Shown one piece after another: positions 24,204 to 35,900 of a stretch of 64,000 bases of DNA (positions are counted from its first letter, which is position 1; the number at the start of each line of letters is the position of its first letter). Source of the stretch: Achromobacter spanius (GTDB lineage Bacteria > Pseudomonadota > Gammaproteobacteria > Burkholderiales > Burkholderiaceae_B). The stretch covers positions 5,518,001 to 5,582,000 of the forward strand of contig NZ_CP034689.1 in NCBI RefSeq assembly GCF_003994415.1. Reading direction: 5' to 3'. The notes beneath the pieces were generated by a model. It did no database searches, was not told the origin of the DNA, and was given only the letters and a program-made list of their open reading frames with translations. The position numbers were made by a program, and so were the translations under genes.

Positions 24204-26942
24204 CTAAGAAAGCCCCCGCATGCCCTCGCACAGCTTGCGTATCGCCGCGATGTCACCCTGCCTGGCCATGCGCCGCAGTTGTTCGCTGAAGTCCTTCAAC
24301 GTGGCATCACGCACCCGTAGCGCCAGCGCCCAGTCGATCAGGTCCGAGATGGCGCCGCTGTCCAGCAGCAGCCGCACTTGCGCCAGGTCGGCGTCGGACA
24401 GCCGCGGCGTCGGCTGCGTGACGGCTTCCACGTCGTTGCCGGCGTGTTTGATCGGCAGGTGCAGCAGCCGGCTCAACACATGGCGTAGCTCAACCAGGCT
24501 GATGGGCTTGAGCAAGCTGGCGTCATAGCCCGCGCCGCCCCAGGCCTGGGTGTCATGAGGCGTTGCCGACACCGCGATGACGGGCAGGTCTGGCCAGCGC
24601 GCGCGGGCCGCCGCCAGCACGGCCGGGCCGTCGACACCCTCCATGCGATGGTCCGTCAAGATCAGGTCGGGCCGCCGGGCGTCTTCGGCGCCGATGCGCG
24701 CCACCATGCCCTGGCCATCGGCCTCGCTGTCCACCTGAAAGCCCATGCTGGCCAGTTCCTCGACCAGGAATTCCCGAATCTCCGGCGTGTCCTCGGCCAA
24801 CCACAGGCGCTTGCCGGATCCATCCAATGCCGGCAGGACGTGCGGCGCAGCGGCAATGTAGTGATGCGAGATGCGGGATTCGTCCATCTTCCTGACCGGT
24901 AGCGTGACGCTGACCCGCGTCCCCTGCCCCACCTCGCTCTCGATACGGATTGCGCCCTTCATGCGCTGCACCCATTGCTGGACGATGGGCAGGCCAAGCC
25001 CCACACCCGGCTGATTCTCGGCGGAAGCCAACCGCTGGAAAGGTTCGAAGATGCGCTGCCTGTCTTCCGGCGCGATACCGCATCCCGTGTCACGCACCGA
25101 CAGCGCAAGCCGTCCCGATGCCCCGCTCGTGTCATCGGCGTCGGGCGCGGTGTAGTCGGCGGTCAAGGTCAGGACGCCGCCGCGCGTGAACTTGGCGGCG
25201 TTGTCGATCAGGTTGGACAGCACCTGCCGCACACGCTTGCCATCCATTTCCAACACGGCCGGCACCGAGTCCGCCACCCGAAACACGAACTGGTTGTTAT
25301 GCCTGGCGGCGATCGGCGCGGACTCCTTGGCGACGGCATCCAGCAAGGCGTGCACGTATTCAGGAGACACGCGCAACGCCTGGCCGCCGGCGCCAGCGGC
25401 GTAATCGATCAGGTCGTTCACCATGCCCAGCATGTGGTCGGCGCTACGGCGAATGATTGCGCCGCGCGGCGCGTCGTCACGGCCGCCCGCCTGGATCAGG
25501 TCCGCGAAACCGATGATGGATGTCAGCGGCGTGCGCAGATCATGGCTGATGCGCGCCAGGAAATCCTGACGCACGCGGCCGGCTTCATCAGCATGGATGA
25601 GCGCCTCCTGCAACGCTTGCGTGCGCTCTCTGACGGCCAGGTCCAAGCGCTGGTGCTCGCGTTCGCGCGCCAGTGTCAATTCGCGCTCGACCGCCAGTTT
25701 TTCCTGTCGATGCTGGCGTGTGCGTCCATGCACCAGCACCGCCAGCATCAGCGACACCGACAACAGGTCCCAAGCCACCTCCGGCCCGCCTTCCCAGCGC
25801 CCGGGCAGCAGCCCGTTGATGAAAGCCAGCCGCAGGAAGAGCAAGGCGCAATACACCGCGAAGGACAAGAGGAAGATCCGCGCGTTGGCATGCCCGCGCC
25901 GCCAGCCGTCGGCCATCGAGACAGGCCAGACCAGCCCCCACAGCAAGACCAGTCCGACCACGGCCTGCGCGCTGGCGCGATACTCGCCCAGCGCCGCCCA
26001 GACCGAGCCCGCCAGGCCCAGGGCGATCAGCACGCCATACACCCAACGCCAGAGCCGCACCCGATGCAGGTCCGCGAACCGCATCACGGTAAAGCCGAAC
26101 ACCGTGGCCGCCAGCGTCCCCAACACACTGGGCGCGCGCAGCACCATTTCGCCGCCGCCCGTCAGCACATAGCGGTACAGCAAACCCTGAAACGACAGGC
26201 TGTAGAGAATCTCGATGATGATGGCCGCGGCCAGAAACACGAACACCTGATCGCGCTGGGCCACGCCCAGTACCCCGGTATAGAAGGCCACCATCAGCAG
26301 CGCGCCGATCAGCAGCGCCAGGACCACCGTGCCGCGCTGCGCCGCGTCCACGAATGCCGCCGGTGTCCACAAGGTGGGTTCCATGCTGATGGCCGAGCGG
26401 CTCTGCACCCGCACCAGCACCGTCACGCGTTCACCCGGAGTCAGCGGCAGCGTGGCCACCGACACGGAAGACGGCACTTCGCGCAGGGCGAGCGGCTCGC
26501 GGTTGCCTGCCAGCACGATTTTGAAGGGCTGCCGTTGACCGTCGTGATACAGGTAGAAGCGCACATCTTCCAACCTGGGTACGCCAAAGGATAGCCAACG
26601 TTCCAGGAAGCTGTCGGTGGGGTTGTGCACGTCCAGCTTCAGCCAGTACACCGTTGGCGAAAAGCCCCGGTTCAACCAGCCGGGCGTCACGGGTTGCCAG
26701 GGACCGTCCAGAACCTGGCTGACGTCCTGAGTCCCGTTTGGGTCTTCCTGCCCCACCAGTTCGTGGTTCAGCGGCAGTTTGCCGGTGACGGTGCTCAGGT
26801 CCACGGACGCCGGCGCGGCCTGTGCCAACGCAGGCAGCACAAGGCAAGCCAGGGCCAATGACAACGCGGACAACAAGGTCAATACGGGCAGCAACGACAA
26901 CGGAGGCCGCCAACCTGGGCAGCCAAGACGGCGATCAAGCAT
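24204..26942 (-). CDS. hybrid sensor histidine kinase with 7TMR-DISM sensor
   Basis: A 912-residue inner-membrane hybrid kinase. Order: signal peptide (about 1-36); periplasmic 7TMR-DISMED2-like beta domain (about 45-190, with PTVYWLKLDVHNP); seven-helix 7TMR-DISM region (about 205-410); coiled coil; HisKA with H467 in RISHDLRTP; HATPase with VRQVLSNLIDNAAKF and GVGLGLPIV; receiver domain with phospho-acceptor D764 in ILTDHRM; and a C-terminal helical tail that may be a degenerate Hpt domain. The ATG at 26942 overlaps the stop of the response-regulator gene by 8 bases. DISM sensors usually bind carbohydrates or other small ligands. It probably signals to the regulator at 26935-27780. Confidence 0.9.
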   Translation of the reverse strand: MLDRRLGCPGWRPPLSLLPVLTLLSALSLALACLVLPALAQAAPASVDLSTVTGKLPLNHELVGQEDPNGTQDVSQVLDGPWQPVTPGWLNRGFSPTVYWLKLDVHNPTDSFLERWLSFGVPRLEDVRFYLYHDGQRQPFKIVLAGNREPLALREVPSSVSVATLPLTPGERVTVLVRVQSRSAISMEPTLWTPAAFVDAAQRGTVVLALLIGALLMVAFYTGVLGVAQRDQVFVFLAAAIIIEILYSLSFQGLLYRYVLTGGGEMVLRAPSVLGTLAATVFGFTVMRFADLHRVRLWRWVYGVLIALGLAGSVWAALGEYRASAQAVVGLVLLWGLVWPVSMADGWRRGHANARIFLLSFAVYCALLFLRLAFINGLLPGRWEGGPEVAWDLLSVSLMLAVLVHGRTRQHRQEKLAVERELTLAREREHQRLDLAVRERTQALQEALIHADEAGRVRQDFLARISHDLRTPLTSIIGFADLIQAGGRDDAPRGAIIRRSADHMLGMVNDLIDYAAGAGGQALRVSPEYVHALLDAVAKESAPIAARHNNQFVFRVADSVPAVLEMDGKRVRQVLSNLIDNAAKFTRGGVLTLTADYTAPDADDTSGASGRLALSVRDTGCGIAPEDRQRIFEPFQRLASAENQPGVGLGLPIVQQWVQRMKGAIRIESEVGQGTRVSVTLPVRKMDESRISHHYIAAAPHVLPALDGSGKRLWLAEDTPEIREFLVEELASMGFQVDSEADGQGMVARIGAEDARRPDLILTDHRMEGVDGPAVLAAARARWPDLPVIAVSATPHDTQAWGGAGYDASLLKPISLVELRHVLSRLLHLPIKHAGNDVEAVTQPTPRLSDADLAQVRLLLDSGAISDLIDWALALRVRDATLKDFSEQLRRMARQGDIAAIRKLCEGMRGLS

Positions 26943-27780
26943 AGGGATCAAATTCCTGGCGCAAGGCCGTGGGCGGCATGCCGAAGCGTTCACGAAAGGC
27001 GGTGGAAAAATTACCCCGGTTGCCATAGCCCACGGCTTGCGAAATGGCCTGGATGTCCAGGCTGGTCTCGCACAGCAGGCGGCGCGCCTCGCGCATGCGC
27101 TCTTCCCGCAGGAACTCGAAGACGGTGGTTCCCGCACAGCGTCGGAACGCCTGATTCAGCCGCCGCGCGTTGGTGTTCAGCGCCTGGGCCAGGGCCATCA
27201 GTTCGGGCGTGTGATCCAGCCGTTCGCGCAGCAGCTTGCGCGCCGCGCGAAACAGGACGCCATCCAGCGTGGCGCCCGCCGCGGCGGCGGATGTGCCGTC
27301 TTGCGCGCTCGCCTCGGCCACGGCCGGCGCGGATGCGGGCGCAGGCGCAGACGCGGACGTTGAAGCCACCCGCAGATGAATCAGCAGGCGCAGGCGCACT
27401 TCCTCGAAATCAAACGGTTTGGCCACGTAATCGACGGCGCCCGCCGACAGCCCCGCCACCCGTTCGCCGGGCAGGCAGGCCGCGGTCAGGAAGATGATCG
27501 GGATGCCGCGCGTGGCTTGGTCGGCCTTCAACAGGCGGCAGGCCGCGAGGCCGTCGCAGACCGGCATGCTTACGTCCATCAGGATGATGTCCGGCTGCAC
27601 CAGTTGCGCCTTGCGATAGCCGTCGTTGCCATCCTCGGCCACATAGACCCGGCAGTCCTGGCTGGTCAGGAAATCCACAAGCAGCATGCGGTCTTCGGGA
27701 CGGTCTTCGACGACCAGCACGCGCAAGCCGGCGAGCTGGCCTGGAGCCAGCGGGAAAAAGGCGTCGTTCATGCCACGCAT
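26935..27780 (-). CDS. response regulator with AraC-type DNA-binding domain
   Basis: A 281-residue regulator (from ATG 27780; ATG 27771 and longer starts are possible). The receiver domain covers residues about 18-135 with D69 in ILMDVSMP and the lysine in YVAKPFD. An Ala/Ser/Pro-rich linker (about 140-170) leads to an AraC-type double helix-turn-helix at about 180-281 (SLDIQAISQAVGYGNRGNFSTAFRERFG). It overlaps the hybrid kinase gene and is divergent from the TPS genes beginning at 28158, so control of that surface-protein locus is the natural hypothesis. The arrangement parallels bvgAS beside fhaB in Bordetella, but the domain designs differ. Confidence 0.88.
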   Translation of the reverse strand: MRGMNDAFFPLAPGQLAGLRVLVVEDRPEDRMLLVDFLTSQDCRVYVAEDGNDGYRKAQLVQPDIILMDVSMPVCDGLAACRLLKADQATRGIPIIFLTAACLPGERVAGLSAGAVDYVAKPFDFEEVRLRLLIHLRVASTSASAPAPASAPAVAEASAQDGTSAAAAGATLDGVLFRAARKLLRERLDHTPELMALAQALNTNARRLNQAFRRCAGTTVFEFLREERMREARRLLCETSLDIQAISQAVGYGNRGNFSTAFRERFGMPPTALRQEFDPYA

Positions 27781-28157
27781 TTTTTCATGCCAGCCGACGC
27801 TCGCGTTGGTAACAGGAGACAAAACCGAGGCCGTGGCCCGAATAATTTTCCTTGCGGCAAACCTACCTGGCATTCCAGCAAACCTCGGCAATGGAATATT
27901 TGCGTACTTACGCTAATGTTTGTTACAGCGCGAAACTGGTCAGGTTTGCCTTTTTCCCGGGCTTTTTGGCGTCGCCGCCACAGGCCTGCGAAACCTGAAA
28001 TTCCCTGCATTTTCCGGTACCTGGCCAGTGACGGCGTCGCGAGCGAAGGCTTATTTCAGCGCTTGGCGGTTGCAAAAATGTTGTGTAGCCAAGCGTAAGT
28101 CATATGTCAAATAGCTTCCGTCAATTCTATATGTAACAACCCGCCGTCTGATCCTCC
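27781..28157. promoter_or_regulatory. divergent control region between regulator and TPS genes
   Basis: 377 bases, clearly AT-richer than the genes on either side. It holds three perfect inverted-repeat pairs: ACTTACGCT (27906-27914) with AGCGTAAGT (28092-28100); TCAGGTTT (27940-27947) with AAACCTGA (27991-27998); and CGCTTGGC (28060-28067) with GCCAAGCG (28088-28095). The last can fold as a stem with a 20-base loop. The first pair places related sites at opposite ends of the region, as expected if one regulator acts on both promoters. I cannot assign -10/-35 boxes reliably. Confidence 0.5.
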
Positions 28158-29891
28158 ATGCGCCGCTTATCCCGCTTCTGCCGTCCCCTCGTCTTCTGTC
28201 TGACCCCCATTTCCTTGCATGTTGGCCTTGCCTGCACAGCCCTGGCGCTGGCCGCCGGACCGGTCCTGGCACAAAGCGTGCGTCCGCAATTGCCGTCGGC
28301 CGCCGAACCGGGCCGCGCCCTGCCGCAGCCGGCCATGCCGGAAAGCACCACCGCCTCGCCGCAGGTCACGGTGCAGCAGGGCAGCGCGTCCGAGGCGCCG
28401 GCAGGCGCCGACAAGCTGAGCTTCACGCTGACCAGCATGCGCGTGGACGGCGTCACCCACTATTCCCCCGAGACAATCAGCGCGTTCTACCAGGGGCTGG
28501 TGGGCAAGACGATCACGGTGGCCGATGCCTTCAAGGTGGCCAATGACATCGAGCTGCTCTACCGCAACGACGGCTACGTGACCACGCGCGTCATCGTGCC
28601 TGAGCAGACGGTCGACGGCGGCATGTTCCGCATCGTGGTGGTCGAAGGCTATGTGTCGGACGTGAAGTACGACGGCGATATCGGCCCCGCGCAAGCCGCG
28701 GTTGAAAAACTGGTGCAGCGCCTGCGCGGCGTGCGCCCGATCAACGTGGCCGAGGTCGAACGCCAACTGCTGTTGGCCAATGACCTGAGCGGCATGATCG
28801 TGCGCGCCTCGCTGGAAGCCTCGCCCAAGGAAGTGGGCGGCTCGGTGCTGGTGGTGCACAGCGAGCGTAAGCCCGTCGATGCGCGGCTGGGCTTTGACAA
28901 CCGCGGCTCGCCCTACCTGGGCTGGAGCGAAATGACCGGCCAGGTCACGCTGAATTCGTTTGGCGCGCGCGCCGACACCTTCACGCTGAGCGGGCGCCTG
29001 GGCTTTCCGGCGTATCGCAGCCAGGCCGTGGCCGGCAATTACGACATGCTGGTTTCCGACAGCGGCATGACCTTCGGCCTGGCCGCCAGCTACGCCAAGA
29101 GCGAGCCGGGCCGCGACCTGGCCCCGCTGAACGTCGCCAGCGACGTGCAGGCCTACACCGCCACACTGACCTATCCGCTGATCCGCTCGCGCCTGGAAAA
29201 CCTGCGCGCCTTCGGCATGTTCGATGTGCGCAACGTCGCCACCGACATCACCGACACCCCCTTCACGCGCGACCGTCTGCGCGTGCTGCGCGCGGGCCTG
29301 AGCTATGACCGCACCGACAGCTGGAACGGCATCACCGCCATTCGCGGCACCGTGCACCAGGGCCTGGACGTGATGGGCGCCACGCAGGAAGGCTCGGAGC
29401 TGGCTTCGCGCGCCAAGGGCCGTTCGGACTTCCTCAAGCTCACCGCCGAGCTGACCCGCCTGCAACAGCTCACCGAGCGCCTGTCGCTGGTGGCCACCTT
29501 TGCTGGCCAATACAGCGCCAGCCCGCTTTTGGCCAGCGAGGAATTCGCGCTGGGCGGCCCCAACTTCGGACGCGGTTACGACGACGGCGAAATGTCCGCC
29601 GACTCCGGCGTGGCCGGCTCGCTGGAACTGCGCTACGCGGTGTCCACCGACAACTTCCTGCCGCATGGCGCGCACGTCTATTCGTTCATCGACGGCGGCC
29701 GCATCTGGTCGCGCAGCGAAAGCGCCCCCTTGACGCGTGCCAACGTGTCCTCCTTCGGCGCGGGCATGCGCGCCAACCTCAGCAAGAACCTGTACGCCAC
29801 GTTTGAAGTGGCCAAGCCCACCAGCACGGATGTCCTGACCCAGGGCAACAAGAATCCCCGTGTGTTCTTCAGCATTTCGGCGCAGTACTAA
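28158..29891 (+). CDS. two-partner secretion outer-membrane transporter (TpsB, FhaC/ShlB-like)
   Basis: A 577-residue outer-membrane protein. Signal peptide about 1-38 (ending PVLAQS), a Pro/Ala-rich linker to about residue 80, POTRA domains at about 88-165 and 168-240 (LYRNDGYVTTRVIVPEQ is typical), then a 16-strand-type barrel to the aromatic C-terminus SAQY. The conserved loop motif of the family is present as FGRGYDDG with R472-G-Y. It should export the giant protein encoded 24 bases downstream. No clear ribosome site precedes ATG 28158. The start is supported by the signal peptide. Confidence 0.93.
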   Translation: MRRLSRFCRPLVFCLTPISLHVGLACTALALAAGPVLAQSVRPQLPSAAEPGRALPQPAMPESTTASPQVTVQQGSASEAPAGADKLSFTLTSMRVDGVTHYSPETISAFYQGLVGKTITVADAFKVANDIELLYRNDGYVTTRVIVPEQTVDGGMFRIVVVEGYVSDVKYDGDIGPAQAAVEKLVQRLRGVRPINVAEVERQLLLANDLSGMIVRASLEASPKEVGGSVLVVHSERKPVDARLGFDNRGSPYLGWSEMTGQVTLNSFGARADTFTLSGRLGFPAYRSQAVAGNYDMLVSDSGMTFGLAASYAKSEPGRDLAPLNVASDVQAYTATLTYPLIRSRLENLRAFGMFDVRNVATDITDTPFTRDRLRVLRAGLSYDRTDSWNGITAIRGTVHQGLDVMGATQEGSELASRAKGRSDFLKLTAELTRLQQLTERLSLVATFAGQYSASPLLASEEFALGGPNFGRGYDDGEMSADSGVAGSLELRYAVSTDNFLPHGAHVYSFIDGGRIWSRSESAPLTRANVSSFGAGMRANLSKNLYATFEVAKPTSTDVLTQGNKNPRVFFSISAQY

Positions 29892-29915
29892 GCAGCGAAC
29901 GACAAGAGACCGACC

Positions 29916-32900
29916 ATGAATCGCAATTCCCGCAGCCTCGCCTCATCCGCTCGCCGTCCGCGCATGAAGAAAGACGCCGCCCTGCCCGCGCTCAGCACGC
30001 TGGCCGTGCTGATTGGCTCGCTGGCCTCAAGCGGCGCGCACGCCAACCCCACCGGCGGCAACGTGGTGGGGGGTGCAGCCACCATTGTGGACCGGGGCAA
30101 CGGCACGCTGGACATCAACCAGTCCAGCGGCAAGGCGATCATCAACTGGAAAGACTTCAGCATCGGCGCCAACGAGACGGTCAACTTCCGTCAACCCGGC
30201 GGCAAGAGCGTCACGCTGAACCGCGTGGTCGGCAATGACCCTTCGGCGATCTTCGGTCGCTTGAACGCCAACGGCACGGTGATGCTGGTCAACCCGAACG
30301 GCGTGGTGTTCGGCAAGGGTGCGCGCATCGACGTGGGCGGCCTCGTTGCCACCACGGCAAACATCAGCGACAAGGACTTCCTGGCCGGCAACTACAAGTT
30401 CAACCAGGCCTCGTCCAAGGCCAATGCCATGATCGTGAACGAAGGCACGATCAGCATCAAGGACAGCGGCCTGGCCGCGCTGGTGGCGCCGTCGGTACGC
30501 AACTCGGGCGTCATTCAGGCCAAGCTGGGCCGCGTGGCCCTGGCGGGCGCCAAGACCGTTACGGTCGACTTCCAGGGCGACGGGCTGCTCAGCTTCGACG
30601 CCACCTCCACCGTCAATGAACTGCCGAAGGATGCCAACGGCAAGCCGGTGTCGGTGCTGGTCACCAACAGCGGCGTCATCCGCGCCGACGGCGGCACCGT
30701 GCTGCTGACGGCACGCGCCGTCAAGGGTGTGATCGACAACGTGGTCAACACCGACGGCATCATCAGCGCCCAGTCGGTGGGCATGCAGAACGGCAAGATT
30801 GTCTTGGCGGGCGGCGATGCCGGCACCGTCAAGATCGCGGGCCAGGTCGACGCCACGGGCGCCAGCGCCGGCCAGCAGGGAGGCAAGGTCGTCGTCACTG
30901 GCGAACACGTGGACGTGGCGCGTGGCGCAACCATCGACGTATCGGGCGCCGCGGGCGGCGGCGAGATTGCATTGGGCAGCCTGGGCGTGGCCCCGGACAA
31001 TGGCTCGGCCGCGTTCAGCGGCAAATCGTCCACCGTCAAGGTAGCGGCGGGCGCCACGTTGAAGGCCGATGCGCTTGTCAAGGGCAACGGCGGCAACGTC
31101 ACGATGTGGTCGAACGACGCCACCGCCTTTGCCGGCAACCTGTCGGCGCGTGGCGGAGAACAAGGCGGCGACGGCGGCTTTGCCGAAGTCTCCAGCAAGA
31201 AGAACATCGGCCTAACCGGTTCGGTGGACATGCGAGCGCCCAAGGGCAAAACGGGCCTGCTGCTGATTGACCCGACCGACCTGCGCATCGTCGATTCCGG
31301 TAACGGCTCTGGCGCGCTGGACGGCAGCGCGGGCGACGGCACCGTCAACGGCGGCGATGCCAACGCGGCCAACAACACCGTGTCGCGCGGCCTCTTGGAA
31401 AGCCTGGCCGGCACCACCAACATCAAGCTGGAAGCCACCGGCCAGATCACCATCGCGGACATGGCCGCGATCAATCTGCAAACCACCTCGGGCAACAGCT
31501 TCACGCTGCGTTCGACGCAAACGGGCGGCATCCGCTTCGAGAATTCCAATACCGAAATCAGCACCCAGGGCGGCGCCATCACGCTGGAAGCACTGGGCGT
31601 GGGCAGCACGCTGGACAACATCGGCAAGCTGAACAGCCGGGGCGGCGCGATCACGCTGAACGCCACCGGCGACATCAACCTGGCCAACGTTATTGACGCC
31701 GGCAGCGGCGCGGCGCTGGTCCGCACCAGCGCGGGCAGCATCCGCAATGTGGGTGGCGCCAACCAGGTGGTGGCGGGCAACACCGTCACGCTGGACGCCA
31801 GCGGCGGCAGCATCGGTGAAGCCGGCAACGCGGTCAACACCCAGACCACCCGGCTGGCGCTTGCCACCGGCGGCAACCTGGCCGTGGCCAACCGCTCGGT
31901 GCTGAGCACGCTGGACATCACCAGCCGCCATGCGCAATCGGGCGTCAACAACACGTACGCGCTGACATCCAGCGGACTGACTTTCTCGCTGACGGACAAC
32001 GGCAGCTACCAACTGAACACGGTCGACCAGGCCGGCCTGAACTTCTCATTCACCGGCGACCGCACGATCAACGCGGGCAGCATCGCGCTGGGCACCGGCG
32101 CGCTGGCGCTGACGTCGACCGCGGGCGACATCCGGGCGCGCGACAGCCTCAGCAACATCACTGCCGGCAGCATCGCGCTGAAGGCCACGGGCAGCACCGG
32201 CAACAACGGCGCCATCGGCTCCTCGGGCCTGGCGCTGAACACGCAAACCGGCACGCTGACGGCCGCCAGCGGCAGCGGCGGTGTGTACGTGAACAACACC
32301 GGCAACCTGGCGCTGCGCGCCATCGACACCACCGGCGCGCTGTCCGTCTGGACGGGCGGCCAGTTGACGCTGGGCGCCATCAAGGCGGGTGCGTCGTCCT
32401 CGCTGACCTCGGGCGCCAGCAGCATCCTTGACGATGGCGATGACGCCACCTCGATCGCCACCAACGCGCTGACGTTGTCGGCACAGAACGGCGCCATCGG
32501 CGCCGCGTCGCGCGTCCTGAAGACCAACGCCAACAGCGTGTCCGCCACCTCGGGCGCGGGCGGCGTGTATCTGGACAGCACCAGCAACAGTCTGACCATC
32601 ACCCAGGCGCAGGCCAACAACGCCGCGATCGTGATCAACGGCGCGGGCTCGGTGTCGGCCAACAACGTCAGTTCTTCGGGCGGCGCGGTCAACCTGACCG
32701 GCAACAGCATCTTCGCCGGCGAGATCAACGCCGGCTCTGGAAACGTCACCCTGACCGCGCGTGCGGGCAGCATCACGGGCTCGTCGGCGTCGCTGATCAC
32801 CGGCAACCTCGTCACCCTGCTGGCCCCGGCTTCCAACAGCAACTACACCGTGGGCACGGCAGGCACCTACCTGCGCACGGCGGCCGGTGAACTGCGCGCC

Positions 32901-35900
32901 ACGGGCGGCAGCATCTACCTCAACCAGGCCCAGGGCTCGGTGCTGCTGGATGACCTGAAAGCCAACAACGGCATTTCGGTCATCGGCGTGGCCGACCTGA
33001 CCGCGAACAAGCTGGACGCCGGCACCGGCACCTTGTGGCTGAACGCCCAGGGCGGCAGCATCCTGCGCGCCAACGCCAACAGCGAACTGCTGGGCAACAG
33101 CATCAACCTGCAGGCTCAGCGCCACATCGGCACGGCCAGCGATCACATCAAGACCGCCACGACCAACCTGACCTTGGGTAGTGGCGGCGACATCTACATA
33201 GACAACCCCGGCAAGACGCTCACGTACCTGGCGGTCAGCAACTCCCACGCCGACCCCCTCCGAAAGAACATCCTGCTGGTGTCCGCGCCCTACCTGGCGT
33301 TTGACGTCAATGACGATCTGGGCAACGCCTACGAACTGAAGCAGGTCTACAGCTCGTTGCTGAACCAGTTCATCTTCAGCGGCGACCAGACCCTGAAACT
33401 GGGCAACATCCGCGCGGGCAGCAGCGTTGCGCTGACGTCCACGCAAGGCAGCATCCTGGACGATGGCATCGCGGATACGCGCGTTACCGCCAACTCCGTC
33501 ACCCTTAGCGCCAACCAGGACATCGGCAGCGCCACCAATGCCGTCTCGGTCAACGCGCCCCACCTGTCGCTGAGCACGCGCGGCAACCTCTACGCCACCG
33601 ACATCGCCGACCTTTACACACTGACGGTCACCGCACGCCACAAGGCCGAGGATGACCGCTACGTGCTGGACGTGCGCGCCCCGTCGCTGCTGTTCAACAT
33701 CACCGATGACATCGGCGGCCATACGATTCACGAAGTGCGCGACAGCAACTGGGTGAACTTCAACTTCACCGGCGACCGCGACATCACGGTTGGCAGCATC
33801 GACACCGGCTACAACGGCAGCATCTCGCTGAACACAACGGGCGCCATTCTCGACGACGGCGACAAGAGCACCCAGTTGCTGGCCAACTCGGTGTACCTGT
33901 ATGCCGGCCGCGCCATCGGCGCCACCGGCACGGGCTATCTGGACATCCTGACCAGCAACCTGTCCGGCACGGCCAACAATGGCGGCTTCTACGCCCAGTT
34001 GCCCAAGCCCACGGGCGCCAGCAACACCACCGGCGTCATCTCGCTGGGCAACATCACCGCGACCGACGCCGTGCAGATCGACGCGCGTCAGGGCGACCTG
34101 CTGCTGACGGGCACGGTGCGAAGCTGGAACGACGACGTCACGCTGAACGCGGCCAACGGTTCCATCCTGGGCAACGGCGCGGGCAGCGTTTATGCCGGCG
34201 GCAGCGACATCTTCCTGACGGCCACGGGCGCGATCGGTGGCCTGTATTCGGGCAACGTAAGCTATGTGGGCGTGGGCGGCGCGGGCCTGGTCAACGTGCA
34301 GGCCAACGCAGGCGGCGACCTCTACCTGAACGGCGGCAACAGCAACATCAAGCTGACGTCGCTGACGGCGGGCGGCCAGCTTGGCTACATGCAGTTCTCC
34401 GGCAACACGACGGTGGGTAGCGTGCAGGCCAACGGACCGGCCTCGCTTGCCAACAGTTCGGGTTCCATCCTGGACGACGGCGACGCCGCCACGAAGATCC
34501 AGGCCAGCAGCATCGCGCTGTCAGCCGGTGGCGTACTGGGTGCAGCCGGCGCCGCGCTGACCTTGCAAGCCCCCGACGTCAGCCTGACCAGCGGTGGCGA
34601 CATCATCGCCAACAATCTGAGCGGTCTGACCCGTCTGGCCGTCACACGCAATGGTTCGGCCTACGGCTCGTACGCCATCACCGCACCCAACCTGTCGGCC
34701 TTCACGCTGACGGACGACGCCAACGGCATTCATCTGAAAGACATCGCCAGTTCGAGCGATCTGGACTTCGCATTCTCGGCCAACGGCAAGCACCTGCTGG
34801 TGGGCAACGTCGATGCCGGCGCGGCCGGCAAGGTCAGCCTGGTGTCGGCCGGCAACATCGCCAACGACGACCTGGACCACCCCGGCGCGATCCGCGCGGC
34901 CACGGTCTCGCTGACGGCGGGATCAAGCGGCTCGATCGGCTCGTCGGCCACTGGCGGCACGCTGGCCCTGAATGGCACGTCGGCGCTGAGCTTGAAGGGC
35001 AATGACTTCTATGTAGACAGCGATACCGTCCTGCAGAGCCTGGCCATCAACAGCTTGCGCGCAGCGGGCGGCGCCAGCACGATCGCCATCGGCGGCGGCG
35101 CGGGCCAGACCATCCGCATCACGGACGACGGCACCACGCAGTACCTGGAGCAGATCACCGGCGGGCTGACGGACTTCAGCTTTACCGGCCGCAAGAATAT
35201 CCAGGTGGGCGCCATCACCGCCAGCGATTTTGTCAGCCTGACCACGGCCGGTGGCGGCGTCAATTCCAGCATTACCAGCGATGCCGGCACCGGCCGAATC
35301 ACGGCGGGCACGGTCAAGCTGTCGGCCACCGGTAGCGACAACTACACCGCGCGCGATGCCAACACCGGCGCAATCGGCAGCAGCGGGCGCGCCCTGCGCA
35401 CGGCGACCAGCACGCTGGCCATTGCGAACAACGGCGACATCTTCTTGAACAACGGTGGGCAGGCGCTTGACAGCCTGGACCTGAACCTGACGCGCCGCGA
35501 CGCAGCCAGCACCACGGTTCCCGACACCAACGCTTATTCCTTCTCTGGGCTCGGAGCCCAATCGCTGTCGATCTCCGGTGGCACAACCCTGTCGATCGCG
35601 GCGAGCATGAGCAACGCCGCATTGGCCATCAGCGCCGATTCCGCCATCGCGACCAACACGATCAATATGGGCACGTCGGGTTCGGTGTCCCTGACCTCGC
35701 GCTACGCGAACAGCCTGCTCAGTCCGACCATCTCGCGCAGTTCCGGCACGATCACCGGCAACAGCGTCACCTTGAACGCGCTGGGCGCCAATGGCAGCGT
35801 GTCGGCGTCAACCAGCGCCAATCACCTGTCGATCGGGTCGGCGGGCAACGTCGCCGTCTCCAACAGCAAGCAGTTGTCGTCGCTGTCGCTCACGGCAAAC

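Noticed and set aside
24204..27780. BvgAS orthologues next to a haemagglutinin gene
   Set aside because: The kinase has a 7TMR-DISM sensor rather than periplasmic venus-flytrap domains, and the regulator has an AraC-type rather than a LuxR-type output. Only the layout is similar.
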